NCBI RefSeq assembly: GCF_019933235.1
Contig: NZ_CP082945.1
Location: 2,356,001 to 2,420,000 of the forward strand
Length of the DNA stretch: 64,000 nt
DNA from: Streptomyces angustmyceticus
GTDB taxonomy: Bacteria; Actinomycetota; Actinomycetes; Streptomycetales; Streptomycetaceae
Direction of reading: 5' to 3'
Below are positions 42,435 to 53,689 of this stretch, piece by piece. The notes under the pieces were generated by a model. That model was given only the letters and a program-made list of their open reading frames with translations. It ran no database searches and was not told the DNA's origin. The first letter of the stretch is position 1. Every line of letters starts with the position of its first letter. Position numbers and translations under genes: made by a program.

Positions 42435-43892
42435 ATGCCGATCGAACAACGCGGAGTCGACACCATCCCGGACGAGGAACGCACCAGCGGCCCTCGCGAC
42501 CTGATCTCGATCCTGCTCGGGTCGAACCTCGCCCTCGGCGTGGTGATCTTCGGCTGGCTCCCGGTCTCCTTCGGGCTCGGCTTCTGGCCCTCGGTGACCT
42601 CCCTGGCGGCGGGCACCGTCGTGGGCACCCTGCTGACCGCCCCGCTCGCGCTGGTCTCGCTGCGCAGCGCCACCAACCTGTCCACCAGCAGCGGCGCCCA
42701 CTTCGGCGTGCGCGGCCGGCTCATCGGCTCGGTCATCGGCCTGCTGCTGTCGCTGGGCTACACCGCGCTGACCCTGTGGGTCGGCGGCGACGCGGTCGTC
42801 GGCTGCCTGCACCGCCTGACCGGGCTGCCGGCGGGCGGCACGACCTACGCGCTGGTCTACGCCCTGCTGGCGGGCGCCACCGCGGTCGGCGCGGTCTACG
42901 GCTACCGGGTGCTGCTGCGGCTGAGCAAGGTGCTCGCCATCGGGCTGACCGTGCTGCTGGCCGTCGGCGTCGTCGCGTACGCGGGCACCTTCACCACCGC
43001 CGCGCCGCACGCCGGCGGCTATCTGCTCGGCGGCTTCTGGCAGACCTGGCTGCTGGCCGCGGTCTCCGCCGGGCTCAGCGGCCCCATCGCGTTCATCACC
43101 CTGCTCGGCGACTACAGCCGCTACATCTCCCCCCTCCGGCACAGCCCGCGCAAGGTCTTCGGCGCCACCTGCCTGGGCCTGGTGGCCGGGCTCCTGGTGC
43201 CGCAGCTCTTCGGCACGTTCACGGCGCTCGCCGTCGGCGCGGGCGAGGACTACGCGGGGCCGCTGGTGGCCGGCGCCCCGTTCTGGTACCTGGCGCCGCT
43301 GCTGCTCAACGCCTCGGCCGGCTCGGTCGGCAACTCCGGCCTGATGCTCTACAGCATGGGCCTCGACCTGGACGCGATCCTGCCGCGCGCCACCCGCGCC
43401 CAGGCCACCTACGTCGTCGCCGCGCTCTCGACCGCGCTGGTCTACGCCGGCCACTTCCTGTGGGCCGCCCAGGACGCGATGACCTCCTTCGTCCTGCTGA
43501 TGACGGCCGTCGGCACCCCCTGGGCGGTGATCACCGTGATCGGCTTCGCCCGCTGCCGCGGCGTCTACGACCCGGAGTCCCTGCAGGTCTACAACCGCGG
43601 CACCCGTGGCGGCGTGTACTGGTACCGGGCGGGCTGGAACGTCCGGGCCACCACCGCCTGGGCACTGGGCTCGGCGGTCGGCCTGCTGGGGGTGGACACG
43701 CCCTTCTACCAGGGGCCGCTGCTCCCCGTGACCGGCGGTATCGACATCAGCTTCCTGCTCGCCGCGGCCGTGGGCGGCCTCGCCCACCTCGCCCTCTGCG
43801 CCCGGGACCCGCGCCCGGTCGCGGCGCTGCGCGCGGCGCCGCCCGCCGCCGGGGCCGCCGCCCCGGCGAAGGCCCCCGCGGAGGCCGGCTGA
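42435..43892 (+). CDS. NCS1-family permease (cytosine/purine/allantoin type)
   Basis: This 485-residue integral membrane protein has 12 predicted helices. It takes up a nucleobase or related nitrogen compound with a cation. NCS1 features are GSNLALGVVIFGWLPVSFGL in TM1, the GAHFGVRGR loop, GPIAFITLLGDYSRYISP with the conserved DYSRY, and a Pro/Ala-rich C-terminus. ATG 42435 has GGGGAGC upstream. It is divergent from the urease genes, with shared operators between. Allantoin or a pyrimidine are plausible substrates, since their breakdown yields urea, but this is inference. Confidence 0.88.
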   Translation: MPIEQRGVDTIPDEERTSGPRDLISILLGSNLALGVVIFGWLPVSFGLGFWPSVTSLAAGTVVGTLLTAPLALVSLRSATNLSTSSGAHFGVRGRLIGSVIGLLLSLGYTALTLWVGGDAVVGCLHRLTGLPAGGTTYALVYALLAGATAVGAVYGYRVLLRLSKVLAIGLTVLLAVGVVAYAGTFTTAAPHAGGYLLGGFWQTWLLAAVSAGLSGPIAFITLLGDYSRYISPLRHSPRKVFGATCLGLVAGLLVPQLFGTFTALAVGAGEDYAGPLVAGAPFWYLAPLLLNASAGSVGNSGLMLYSMGLDLDAILPRATRAQATYVVAALSTALVYAGHFLWAAQDAMTSFVLLMTAVGTPWAVITVIGFARCRGVYDPESLQVYNRGTRGGVYWYRAGWNVRATTAWALGSAVGLLGVDTPFYQGPLLPVTGGIDISFLLAAAVGGLAHLALCARDPRPVAALRAAPPAAGAAAPAKAPAEAG

Positions 43893-43908
43893 ACCGGCCG
43901 GGACACGG

Positions 43909-43946
43909 CAGCGGCCGCCTCCGACGTCGTGTCGGGGCGGCCGCTG
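43909..43946. terminator. Terminator between the permease and ilvE
   Basis: CAGCGGCCGCC (43909-43919) pairs perfectly with GGCGGCCGCTG (43936-43946). It lies between the convergent permease and ilvE genes and can serve both. Confidence 0.7.
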
Positions 43947-43989
43947 TCCGTCCGGGAGCGGCCTCCGGCCGGCTTCCGGGAAGCCCGGG

Positions 43990-45078
43990 TCAGCCCAGCG
44001 GGTGCATCCAGCCGTGCTTGTCCTCGGCGATGCCGCGCTGGACGTCGAGGAGCGCGTCCCGCAGCTTCAGCGTGACCTTGCCGGGCTCGCCGCCGGACTG
44101 GGTCCACTCGCCGCCCGCGCTCTTGACCGTGCCGACCGGGGTGATCACGGCGGCCGTGCCGCAGGCGAAGACCTCGGTGAGCGTGCCGTTCTCGGTGTCG
44201 GCCCGCCACTGGTCGATGGAGACCCGGGCCTCCTCCGACGTGTAGCCCAGGTCGCGGGCGACGGACAGCAGGGAGTCACGGGTGACGCCGGCGAGGAGCG
44301 AGCCGGTCAGCGTGGGGGTGACGATCTTGTCGCCGTACACGAAGTACAGGTTCATGCCGCCGAGCTCCTCGACCCACTTGTGCTCCACGGCGTCGAGGTA
44401 GGCGACCTGGTCACAGCCGTGCGCGGCGGCCTCCGCCTGCGCCAGCAGCGACGCGGCGTAGTTGCCGCCGGTCTTGGCGTCGCCCATGCCGCCGGGGACG
44501 GCGCGCACCCGGTTCTCGGACAGCCAGATGGAGACGGGCTTGACGCCGCCGGCGAAGTACGCGCCGGCGGGCGAGGCGATGACCACGAAGAGGTACTCGT
44601 TGGCGGGCTTCACGCCCAGGCCGACCTCGGTCGCGATCATGAAGGGGCGCAGGTAGAGCGACTCCTCGCCGCCGTGCGCCGGCACCCAGTCCTTGTCCTG
44701 CTGGACGAGCAGGTCACAGGCCTCGATGAAGGTCTCGACGGGCAGCTCCGGCATGGCCAGCCGGCGCGCGGAGGCCTGGAAGCGCCGGGCGTTGGCGTCG
44801 GGGCGGAACGTGGCGACGGAGCCGTCGGGCTGCCGGTAGGCCTTGAGGCCCTCGAAGATCTCCTGCGCGTAGTGCAGGACGTTGGTCGCCGGGTCGAGGG
44901 AGAGCGGCCCGTACGGCACCAGCTGCCCGTCGTGCCAGCCGCGGCCCTCGGTCCACTTGATCGTCACCATGTGGTCGGTGAAGTGGCGGCCGAAGCCGGG
45001 GGCGGCCAGGATCTTCTCCCGCTCCGCGTCGGAGAGCGGGTGCGAGGAGGGCTTGAGCTCGATCGTGGGCGTCGTCAT
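43990..45078 (-). CDS. ilvE: Branched-chain amino acid aminotransferase
   Basis: IlvE is the PLP-dependent enzyme doing the last step to valine, leucine and isoleucine and the first step of their breakdown, which feeds branched fatty-acid starters. The 362-residue fold-IV protein has [58 protein letters not shown] with its nearby PLP lysine ([10 protein letters not shown]), [20 protein letters not shown] and [18 protein letters not shown] 45078. It is separated from leuB upstream by a strong terminator, so it has its own promoter within 45079-45370. Confidence 0.97.
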   Translation of the reverse strand: MTTPTIELKPSSHPLSDAEREKILAAPGFGRHFTDHMVTIKWTEGRGWHDGQLVPYGPLSLDPATNVLHYAQEIFEGLKAYRQPDGSVATFRPDANARRFQASARRLAMPELPVETFIEACDLLVQQDKDWVPAHGGEESLYLRPFMIATEVGLGVKPANEYLFVVIASPAGAYFAGGVKPVSIWLSENRVRAVPGGMGDAKTGGNYAASLLAQAEAAAHGCDQVAYLDAVEHKWVEELGGMNLYFVYGDKIVTPTLTGSLLAGVTRDSLLSVARDLGYTSEEARVSIDQWRADTENGTLTEVFACGTAAVITPVGTVKSAGGEWTQSGGEPGKVTLKLRDALLDVQRGIAEDKHGWMHPLG

Positions 45079-45372
45079 GAATGCCTGTCCTTCACTGCGT
45101 GTTCCGATCCCTGCAGGTACCTCCCAGCGCGAGCTGGAGGAGCGTCACCGGCCCAGCCCTCCGGCCGGGGGTCAGGGGGGCGGCCCCCACCATGCGGCAC
45201 CGGTGCGGTGTGTGCGGCGGCCGCGCACGACGACTTGAACGTACCGGTCGTTACTGGGACGTCCGAGTTTCCTCGCGGGCGGCCATGCCACGTCCGATTA
45301 TCGCCCGCGAGTATCGGCCACCGGAAGCGAGGGGCCGCTCCGGCCCGATGACCGCCTGTCGGGGGCCGCCCA

Positions 45373-45415
45373 CACGGACAGCGCCGGGCCCGTGACGGGC
45401 CCGGCGCTGTCCGTG
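45373..45415 (-). terminator. Terminator after leuB
   Basis: A perfect 20-bp stem (45373-45392 with 45396-45415) with a three-base loop lies 22 bp past the leuB stop codon. It makes leuB and ilvE separate transcripts. Confidence 0.9.
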
Positions 45416-45437
45416 ATGCGGGTGTGCGCTGCGGGCC

Positions 45438-46478
45438 TCAGCCCGCTACGCGTGCGGCGAGGGCGTCGCCGATCTCGTCCGTGCTGCGCGGCGCGTCTCC
45501 CCGGGCTTCCAGGTCGGCGGCCACGGCCTCCTCGATGCGGGCGGCCTGCGGCGCGTAGCCGAGGTGGTTCAGCAGCAGGGCCACGGAGAGGATCGTCGCC
45601 GTGGGGTCGGCCTTGCCGGTGCCCGCGATGTCCGGTGCGGAGCCGTGCACGGGCTCGAACATCGAGGGGAACTCGCCGGTCGGGTTGATGTTCCCGGAGG
45701 CGGCCAGGCCGATGCCGCCGGTGACGGCCGCGGCGAGGTCGGTGAGGATGTCGCCGAAGAGGTTGTCGGTGACGATCACGTCGAACCGCTCGGGCTGGGT
45801 GACGAAGAAGATCGTCGCGGCGTCGACGTGCAGGTAGTCGGTGGTGACCTCGGGGTACTCCTGGCCGACCTTGTCGAAGATGTTCTTCCACATATGGCCC
45901 GCGTAGACCAGGACGTTGTTCTTGTGCACCAGCGTCAGCTTCTTGCGCGGGCGGGCGTTGGCCCGCTCGTAGGCGTCGCGGACCACGCGCTCGACGCCGT
46001 AGGCGGTGTTGAGGCTGACCTCGGTGGCGACCTCGGCGGGGGTGCCGGTGCGCAGGCTGCCGCCGTTGCCGGTGTACGGGCCCTCGGTGCCCTCACGGAC
46101 GACCACGAAGTCGATGTCGGGGCGGCCGGCGAGCGGCGTGGCGGTGTTCGGGAAGAGCTTCGACGGGCGCAGGTTCACGAAGTGGTCGAAGGCGAAGCGG
46201 AGCTTGAGCAGCAGACCGCGCTCCAGTACCCCGGAGGGCACGGACGGGTCGCCGATCGCGCCGAGCAGGATCGCGTCGTGCCGCTTGAGCGACTCCAGCT
46301 CCTCGTCGGGCAGGGTCTCACCGGTCGCGTGCCATCGCCGGGCGCCGAGGTCGTACTCCTGGGTTTCCAGCTTGACGTCCTGCGGGAGGACCGCGGTCAG
46401 GACCTTCAGGCCCTGGGCCACGACTTCCTGGCCGATACCGTCACCGGGGATCACTGCGAGGCGAATGCTGCGAGACAT
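45438..46478 (-). CDS. leuB: 3-isopropylmalate dehydrogenase
   Basis: LeuB oxidises and decarboxylates 3-isopropylmalate in leucine synthesis. The 346-residue protein contains [48 protein letters not shown], the metal aspartates in [13 protein letters not shown] and [16 protein letters not shown], and [16 protein letters not shown] 46478 (SRSIRLAV) is preferred to the upstream in-frame ATG at 46514. Unlike leuCD it has no visible NdgR-type palindrome. It is monocistronic and divergent from the phosphatase gene. Confidence 0.97.
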   Translation of the reverse strand: MSRSIRLAVIPGDGIGQEVVAQGLKVLTAVLPQDVKLETQEYDLGARRWHATGETLPDEELESLKRHDAILLGAIGDPSVPSGVLERGLLLKLRFAFDHFVNLRPSKLFPNTATPLAGRPDIDFVVVREGTEGPYTGNGGSLRTGTPAEVATEVSLNTAYGVERVVRDAYERANARPRKKLTLVHKNNVLVYAGHMWKNIFDKVGQEYPEVTTDYLHVDAATIFFVTQPERFDVIVTDNLFGDILTDLAAAVTGGIGLAASGNINPTGEFPSMFEPVHGSAPDIAGTGKADPTATILSVALLLNHLGYAPQAARIEEAVAADLEARGDAPRSTDEIGDALAARVAG

Positions 46479-46607
46479 GCTGCGGACCCTACTCTCCGTC
46501 CCATGGATTGACACGTAACGTCCGCCATACGGACAGTGGGGAGCCGGTCAGCCGCCGTTCACCCGCAGTCCCCGCCGCGGTCGGGTCGCCCTGCGACATT
46601 CGGCGGC

Positions 46608-48209
46608 ATGACTGGAAACACCCGGGGCACCCACCCGCCCTCGCACACCCCGCGCGTCGGCATTCCGGAGCGGCTGGCGGCCCGGATGACCATGCCCGAG
46701 CAGCACGACTACCTCCGTACGAAGCTGAGCCGCCGCGGTCTGCTGCGCACCTCGGCCGCGACCGCCGGGGCCGTCGCGGGATCCGGTCTGCTGGCCGGTT
46801 CGGCCCAGGCCACCCCGACCCTGCTGGCCTCCCCCGCCACCGCCGGCGTCGACGGTGCGGTGGTCGCCCCGTTCGGCCGCCACCTGGCCTTCGGCGCCGA
46901 CCCCAGGAGCCAGATGCGGGTGAGCTGGCAGGTGCCGTTCGCGGTCAGGCGGCCGTACCTGCGGGTGGGGACCGAGCCGTGGGACCTGGGGCGCAGGATC
47001 GAGGCCGAGGTGCGCGACCTGCACACCCCCGCGCTGTCCGCGAAGCTGCCCGCCGTGCAGCAGTACTACCTGCATGCCGCGCTGGACGGGCTGCGCCCGG
47101 GAACGACGTACTACTACGGCGTGGGCCACGACGGCTTCGACCCCGCCGACCCGCGCCACTTCTCCACCATCGGCACCTTCCGTACCGCCCCGGCCCGGCC
47201 CGAGAAGTTCGTCTTCACCGCCTTCGGCGACCAGGGCGTGAGCTACCACGCCCTCGCCAACGACCAGTTGATCCTGGGTCAGAACCCGTCCTTCCACCTG
47301 CACGCCGGTGACATCTGCTACGCGGACACCGACGGCGACGGCTCCGAGCACGACGCCTACGACGCCCGGGTGTGGGACCAGTTCCTCGCGCAGACCGAGT
47401 CGGTGGCCAAGTCCGTGCCGTGGATGGTGACCACCGGCAACCACGACATGGAGGCCTGGTACTCCCCCCACGGCTACGGCGGCCAGCAGGCCCGCTGGAC
47501 GCTGCCCGGCAACGGCCCGGACGCCGAGCACGCCCCCGGCGTCTACTCCTTCACCTACGGCAACACCGCGGTCGTCGCCCTGGACGCCAACGACGTGTCG
47601 TACGAGATCCCCGCCAACCAGGGCTACACCGGCGGCAGGCAGACCCGCTGGCTGGATCGCCGGCTGGCCGAACTGCGGGCCACCGACGGCATCGACTTCC
47701 TCGTGGTGTTCTTCCACCACTGCGCCTTCTCCACGACCAACTCGCACGCCTCCGACGGCGGGGTGCGCGACGCCTGGCTGCCGCTGTTCGACAAGCACCA
47801 GGTGGACCTGGTCATCAACGGCCACAACCACATCTACGAGCGCACCGACGCCCTCAAGGCCGGCCGGGTCACCAAGAAGATGCCGATCGGGGAGAGCGTG
47901 GACACCACCCGCGAGGGCCTGGTGTACGTGACCGCGGGCGGCGCGGGGAGGGCCCTGTACGACTTCCCCGTGCCGGACAGCTACGAGGGCCACGTCAAGG
48001 ACGTCGACCACGTCGACACCTACCACTGGGCCAAGGGCCAGGTGAAGAACAAGGACACCGTGGAGTGGTCCCGGGTCCGCTACACCGGCTTCTCCTTCAT
48101 TGCCGTCGAGGTCTCGCCGGGCCACCGCCCGCGGATGAAGGTCACCGCCCTCGCCGAGTCCGGCGAGCGCATCGACCACTTCGAGGTGACCCGCTCGCCC
48201 GCGCGGTGA
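46608..48209 (+). CDS. Tat-exported purple-acid-phosphatase-like metallophosphoesterase
   Basis: The 533-residue secreted phosphatase has a Tat signal at about residues 44-75 (KLSRRGLLRTSAATAGAVAG, cleavage after AQA). A fibronectin-like domain (YYLHAALDGLRPGTTYYYGV) precedes the calcineurin-type core. Metal motifs are FGDQG, GDICYAD, TTGNHDMEAWY, FFHHCAFST and NGHNHIYERTD, in the purple acid phosphatase order. Start 46608 is the first in-frame ATG close to the leader; no clear ribosome site is seen and ATG 46686 is an alternative. Phosphate-starvation control (PhoP) would be expected but no PHO box is evident. Confidence 0.9.
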   Translation: MTGNTRGTHPPSHTPRVGIPERLAARMTMPEQHDYLRTKLSRRGLLRTSAATAGAVAGSGLLAGSAQATPTLLASPATAGVDGAVVAPFGRHLAFGADPRSQMRVSWQVPFAVRRPYLRVGTEPWDLGRRIEAEVRDLHTPALSAKLPAVQQYYLHAALDGLRPGTTYYYGVGHDGFDPADPRHFSTIGTFRTAPARPEKFVFTAFGDQGVSYHALANDQLILGQNPSFHLHAGDICYADTDGDGSEHDAYDARVWDQFLAQTESVAKSVPWMVTTGNHDMEAWYSPHGYGGQQARWTLPGNGPDAEHAPGVYSFTYGNTAVVALDANDVSYEIPANQGYTGGRQTRWLDRRLAELRATDGIDFLVVFFHHCAFSTTNSHASDGGVRDAWLPLFDKHQVDLVINGHNHIYERTDALKAGRVTKKMPIGESVDTTREGLVYVTAGGAGRALYDFPVPDSYEGHVKDVDHVDTYHWAKGQVKNKDTVEWSRVRYTGFSFIAVEVSPGHRPRMKVTALAESGERIDHFEVTRSPAR

Positions 48210-48219
48210 GCGGCGAGTG

Positions 48220-48255
48220 CCTGTAGGGGCGTCCGTACGCGGACGCCCCTACAGG
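48220..48255 (+). terminator. Terminator after the phosphatase gene
   Basis: A perfect 16-bp stem (48220-48235 with 48240-48255) has a four-base loop, ten bases past the stop codon. Confidence 0.9.
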
Positions 48256-48374
48256 CCCGGACCGTTCAGGAGAGGAAGAGCCACCGGGCCACGGAAAGCC
48301 GGATGCGCCAGCAGCAGCGGCAGGGCATCGACGCCGGTCGCGACAGCACCGACCCGCCTCGCGCGCGCATCGGC

Positions 48375-48506
48375 TCAGTGCCCGGTGGAGCCGCCGTTGT
48401 CACGGCGGTCGAGAGCGCGCTGAAGGGCGGCCGCGGCGTTCCTGCGGTCGGCGTCGCCGGTCGTACGGGCGGAGTGACGGGTCCTGCGGACGGCGGTCTC
48501 GGCCAT
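48375..48506 (-). CDS. 43-residue small protein
   Basis: The reading AETAVRRTRHSARTTGDADR then RNAAAALQRALDRRDNGGST ends in GH. It is basic at the start, with one predicted amphipathic helix (residues 20-36). GGAG lies eight bases before the ATG, a good ribosome site, and codon third positions are strongly G/C. It lies in the gap between the phosphatase and a decayed Uma2 gene. I believe short proteins like this are widespread in Streptomyces, but their function is unknown. Confidence 0.65.
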   Translation of the reverse strand: MAETAVRRTRHSARTTGDADRRNAAAALQRALDRRDNGGSTGH

Positions 48507-48859
48507 GATTCACGTCTCCTATGCCAGTGCCCCGAGAAAAAAATGGGATGCGTCGATCCAGAAGCGGCCGGAAAACGCGGGGGCCTCGGCACGGCAGGGG
48601 TCACCTGCGCTTGCGCACCGGGCCACATCCGCAATCGCTCGATGGAGCGCGACGTTCGGCTTCCTACAACGCTAGGACAGCTCGGCCGTGATGTCTGCAC
48701 AATTACTTGGGCTTCCTACTATCTGAGACGGCCGGCGCGTGCTCGAACGAGTGATCCGGGAGCATTCGCTGGTCACAGCCGTGCGAGCACTCCCTAGCGT
48801 GGCGGTGTCGCTCGTGCCACGAGGCCGAGCCCGCCCACGCCGAGGAGGAGGTGCCCGAG
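48507..48859. other. Intergenic region, no gene seen
   Basis: The 353 bp between the small gene and the Uma2 remnant contain an A-run (48537-48543) close to the small gene and should hold its promoter. The open frames here are shadows without ribosome sites. The end (48840-48850) carries the GAGGAGG ribosome site of the Uma2 remnant. Confidence 0.5.
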
Positions 48860-49097
48860 ATGACGTCCGGACCGGACCTGGACGAGCTCCTGTGGCAGGC
48901 ATGGAAAGCCATGGAACTCCCCGAGGGCCTTCGCGCCGAGATCATCGAGGGGTTCATCGAGGTGTCGCCCACCGGACGTTTCGCTCTACACGGATGTGCA
49001 CCGCGTGGCGTACGGCATCGACGTGGTCATCCCCGAAGGCCCCGCCAAGGGCTTCGTCATCGGCGAGGCGATCACCGGCCCGGCGCGGAGCGCCTGA
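48860..49097 (+). pseudogene. Uma2-family (DUF820) gene remnant, internally deleted
   Basis: The 5' part reads TSGPDLDELLWQAWKAMELP then GLRAEIIEGFIEVSPTGR, the typical N-terminus of Streptomyces Uma2 proteins (restriction-endonuclease-like fold). Close to 48980 the sequence jumps, in another frame, to the family C-terminus: LYTDVHRVAYGIDVVIPEGP and KGFVIGEAITGPARSA, ending in TGA at 49097. About 110-130 central residues with the catalytic site are missing. GAGGAGG remains upstream of the start. The gene has clearly been lost by deletion; the joined frame would run on out of frame to 49216. Confidence 0.8.
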
Positions 49098-49105
49098 CAC
49101 GCACA

Positions 49106-49149
49106 CCGGCGGCCCGGCGCCCCCGGGGAGAGGGGTGCCGGGCCGTCGG
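49106..49149 (-). terminator. Terminator after pruA
   Basis: The GC-rich segment 49106-49123 pairs imperfectly with 49132-49149 around eight bases. It lies about 15 bp past the pruA stop codon. Confidence 0.6.
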
Positions 49150-49163
49150 CGTTCGCGCGGGCG

Positions 49164-50795
<1,632 letters not shown>

Positions 50796-50956
50796 AGCGG
50801 CCGTGTCTCCTTCGATTTCGCTCGTCGGTTGTCGTACGTCGGTGGTGCGGCCGCGGCCGCTTCGGGTGGGCTGCCGCGGGCGGTGCCGTCCGGGACGGGC
50901 CCCGGGCTTCCAGCATCCACCCGCGCCCGCCCCCGCGGGGCGATCAGCCGCGAGGG

Positions 50957-51073
50957 TCAGCCGCGGGTCGCCAGCGACCTCAGGCTGCAGTCACCCGGGG
51001 GACGACCCCCGGACCCCCAGCCGGAGTCGCGCCGGCTCTCGGGTATCAGCCGCGGGTCGCCAGCGACCTCAGG
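50957..51073. repeat. 28-bp direct repeat copying the end of the proline dehydrogenase gene
   Basis: The same 28 bp occur at 50957-50984 and 51046-51073. The second copy encodes the C-terminal LRSLATRG and stop of the proline dehydrogenase; the first lies in the intergenic space before pruA. The spacing is 89 bp. It probably reflects a local duplication or slippage. Confidence 0.85.
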
Positions 51074-51972
51074 AAGAACCCGAGGTTCGCGGGGCGTTCG
51101 GCGAGCCTGCGCATGAAGTATCCGTACCAGTCGGTGCCATAGGGGATGTACACCCGCATACGGTTCCCGTTGGCGACCAGCCGCTGCTGCTCCGCCTCGC
51201 GGATGCCGTACAGCATCTGGAATTCGTAGTCGGCCGGCTTGCGTCCGTTGCGGTGTGCCAGCTCCTGGCCGATGGCCACCATCCGCGGGTCGTGCGACCC
51301 GATCATGGGGTAGCCCTCTCCGGCCATCAGGATCTTCAGGCAGCGCACATACGCCTTGTCGACCTCCCGCTTGTCCTGGAAGGCGACGGTCGCGGGCTCC
51401 TTGTACGCGCCCTTGACCAGCCGCACCCGAGAGCCTTCCCCGGCGAGCGCGTGGCAGTCGTCCTCGGTGCGGAAGAGGTAGGACTGCAGCACCGCGCCGG
51501 TCTGGGGAAAGCGTTCCCGCAGGTCGGCGAGGATGGCGAGGGTGGAGTCGACCGTGGTGTGGTCCTCCATGTCGAGGGTCACGGTCGTCCCGGCCTCGGC
51601 GGCGGCCTCGACCACGGGAGTGACGTTCTTCAGCGCCAGCTCGTGGCCGCCGGGCAGGGCCTGCCCGAAAGCGGACAGCTTGACCGACATCTCGGCCTTG
51701 ACGCCGAGCCCGTGCTCCTTGAGTGCCGCGGCCAACTGCAGGTAGGCGTCGCGGTTGCGCAGCGCCTCGGCCGGGTCGGTGATGTCCTCGCCCAGGTAAT
51801 CGAGGGTGACCTCCAGACCACGGGCGGCCAGGGACCGGACGGCCGCCATGGACTCGTCCAGCCGCTCGCCGGCGACGAACCGGTCCACCACGGGGCGGGT
51901 GACCGGCGCAGCCGCGACGATGCGACGGATGCTGTGGCTGCGCGCTGCGGCGAGGAGCACGGGACCCAGCAT
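51046..51972 (-). CDS. putA: Proline dehydrogenase
   Basis: This FAD enzyme oxidises proline to pyrroline-5-carboxylate, passing electrons to the membrane quinone pool. The 308-residue TIM-barrel protein contains VKLSAFGQAL, VTLDMEDHTTVDSTLAIL, the flavin region RVRLVKGAYKEP, IGSHDPRMVAIG and the C-terminal RMRVYIPYGTDWYGYFMRRL with its substrate-binding arginines. It is the short monofunctional type, not the PutA fusion. ATG 51972 has GGAGG five bases upstream. It is followed by pruA and divergent from a PucR regulator. Confidence 0.95.
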   Translation of the reverse strand: MLGPVLLAAARSHSIRRIVAAAPVTRPVVDRFVAGERLDESMAAVRSLAARGLEVTLDYLGEDITDPAEALRNRDAYLQLAAALKEHGLGVKAEMSVKLSAFGQALPGGHELALKNVTPVVEAAAEAGTTVTLDMEDHTTVDSTLAILADLRERFPQTGAVLQSYLFRTEDDCHALAGEGSRVRLVKGAYKEPATVAFQDKREVDKAYVRCLKILMAGEGYPMIGSHDPRMVAIGQELAHRNGRKPADYEFQMLYGIREAEQQRLVANGNRMRVYIPYGTDWYGYFMRRLAERPANLGFFLRSLATRG

Positions 51973-52255
51973 GGGCACCTCCACGATTCAGGGTGACAAG
52001 TACCGGCGGACGCCGGACGGGACGAACGCGTCGGCAAGATTGAGCCACCTGAAATTTAAGGATCGCGCCACTTCCCGGCCATCGACAGCTGTCACGCCTT
52101 CGTGGTCGGGATCTCAGACAGATGTATGAGAATGGAGGGGTGAGGGCCGGGTCAGCGGTGACAGCGGGGTGAAAGGTGCCCCAGGGACCGCAGGTACCGG
52201 ACCGCGGTGCCGGCGGGGCCGGTGGGGTGACGACAGGAGAGGAGCCGGGCGGCGG

Positions 52256-53614
52256 ATGCGGGGCGACTACCAGCAGCTCGTGGACGAGATCTCGGCGGCG
52301 CTCGGCGCCCCGGCGACGCTGGAGGACCGCGATTTCGGACTGATTGCGTTCGGCGCGCACGAGGGCGACGACGACGAGGTCATGGACCCCGTGCGGACCC
52401 GCTCGATCCTCCAGCGCCGTTCGTCGGCGGCGGTACGGGCCTGGTTCGAGGCGTTCGGGATCGCCCGTGCCACCACGGCGCTGCGCATTCCGCCGGACCC
52501 GGCGGCCGGCGTCTTCAAGGGGCGGATCTGCCTGCCCGTACGCCATCGGGGCATCGTCCACGGCTATGTCTGGCTGCTGGACGACGGGCATCTGACCGAT
52601 CTCGAACTGGGCGGCCGCGGCGCGCCGCCCGACCCGCGGATCGCCCAGGCGATGGAGACCGCCGCGCGGATCGGGGCGCTGCTGGCCGACGAGGCCCGCG
52701 CCGGGTCCGAACTCGGCGACCTGCTGTGGGAGTTGCTGGCCTCGCCGCCCACCGGGCGGCAGGCCGCGGCGGCCGCGCTGCGCGAGGCGCTGCAGGACAG
52801 CCTGCGCTTCACCCCGGGCGTCCCGCTCGCGCTGGTCGCGGTACTGCCGTGGGACACCTCGGACACCGATGTGGCCCCCCTGCCCAGCCTGCCGGGCCTG
52901 CTGGCGGCGTGCACCCTGCCGGCGGGCGGCCCCGCCGCGCCGGCCGAGGGGGCGGACGAGCCGGATGCCGCCGCGCAGCCCGGCAAGGGGCCCGCCGGCC
53001 GCACCGCGCCGGGCACCCGGCCGCAGTCCGCGCCCGCGCTGGCCGCGCTGGTGCGGCTGCGTTCGGCCGGCGCGCTGGCCCCGGCCCATACGGTGGCCGA
53101 GCATCTGCTGCGCTCCCCGCGCGCGGGCGGCGCGCCGCCCGAGGGGCGGGCGGGGCGCGGCCGGGAGCGCAACGGCGGATCCGCCGGACACCCCGTGCCG
53201 CCCCGGCCGGGCGCCGCCGGAATCGGCCCCGCCACCAGCGAGTTGACCGACCTTCCCGCCACCTGGCGCGAGGCGCTGGACGCGGCCCGCGCGGCGCGCG
53301 CCGAGCCCCGCCTCGGCCCGGTCACCCAGTGGGACGGCCTCGGCCCGTACCGCATGCTGACCGCACTGCCGGACACCGCACCCGACCCTGCCGTCGCCCC
53401 GCTGCTGGCCCCCGCCCACGCCGAACTCGCGCGCACCGCCGAGGTGTTCCTCGACTGCGCGGGCCAGGCGAGCCGCACCGCACAGGCCCTGGGCATCCAC
53501 CGCCAGACGCTCTACTACCGCCTGGGCCGGGTGGAGAAGCTCACCGGCCTCGACCTGGACGACGGCGAGCACCGGCTGCTGCTGCACATGGCCCTCAAGG
53601 CGGCGCGGCTGTGA
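52256..53614 (+). CDS. PucR-family regulator of proline catabolism (predicted)
   Basis: The 452-residue regulator starts [20 protein letters not shown], a PucR/CdaR-type N-terminal sensor. A middle low-complexity Ala/Pro/Gly segment (about 215-315) follows, and a C-terminal HTH_30 domain: [20 protein letters not shown] and [20 protein letters not shown]. PucR regulators usually activate neighbouring catabolic genes, so it probably controls the divergent proline dehydrogenase-pruA pair. ATG 52256 is chosen because homology starts there; GGAG lies somewhat far upstream. The intergenic region contains the perfect palindrome GACAGCTGTC (52084-52093). Confidence 0.88.
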   Translation: MRGDYQQLVDEISAALGAPATLEDRDFGLIAFGAHEGDDDEVMDPVRTRSILQRRSSAAVRAWFEAFGIARATTALRIPPDPAAGVFKGRICLPVRHRGIVHGYVWLLDDGHLTDLELGGRGAPPDPRIAQAMETAARIGALLADEARAGSELGDLLWELLASPPTGRQAAAAALREALQDSLRFTPGVPLALVAVLPWDTSDTDVAPLPSLPGLLAACTLPAGGPAAPAEGADEPDAAAQPGKGPAGRTAPGTRPQSAPALAALVRLRSAGALAPAHTVAEHLLRSPRAGGAPPEGRAGRGRERNGGSAGHPVPPRPGAAGIGPATSELTDLPATWREALDAARAARAEPRLGPVTQWDGLGPYRMLTALPDTAPDPAVAPLLAPAHAELARTAEVFLDCAGQASRTAQALGIHRQTLYYRLGRVEKLTGLDLDDGEHRLLLHMALKAARL

Positions 53615-53689
53615 GCCGCGCCGGGTCCGCGGGGGCGTCCCGCGCCACGGCACCGGCCCCGCCGGCCGCCGGCGGCGTTCGGCCGCTCG

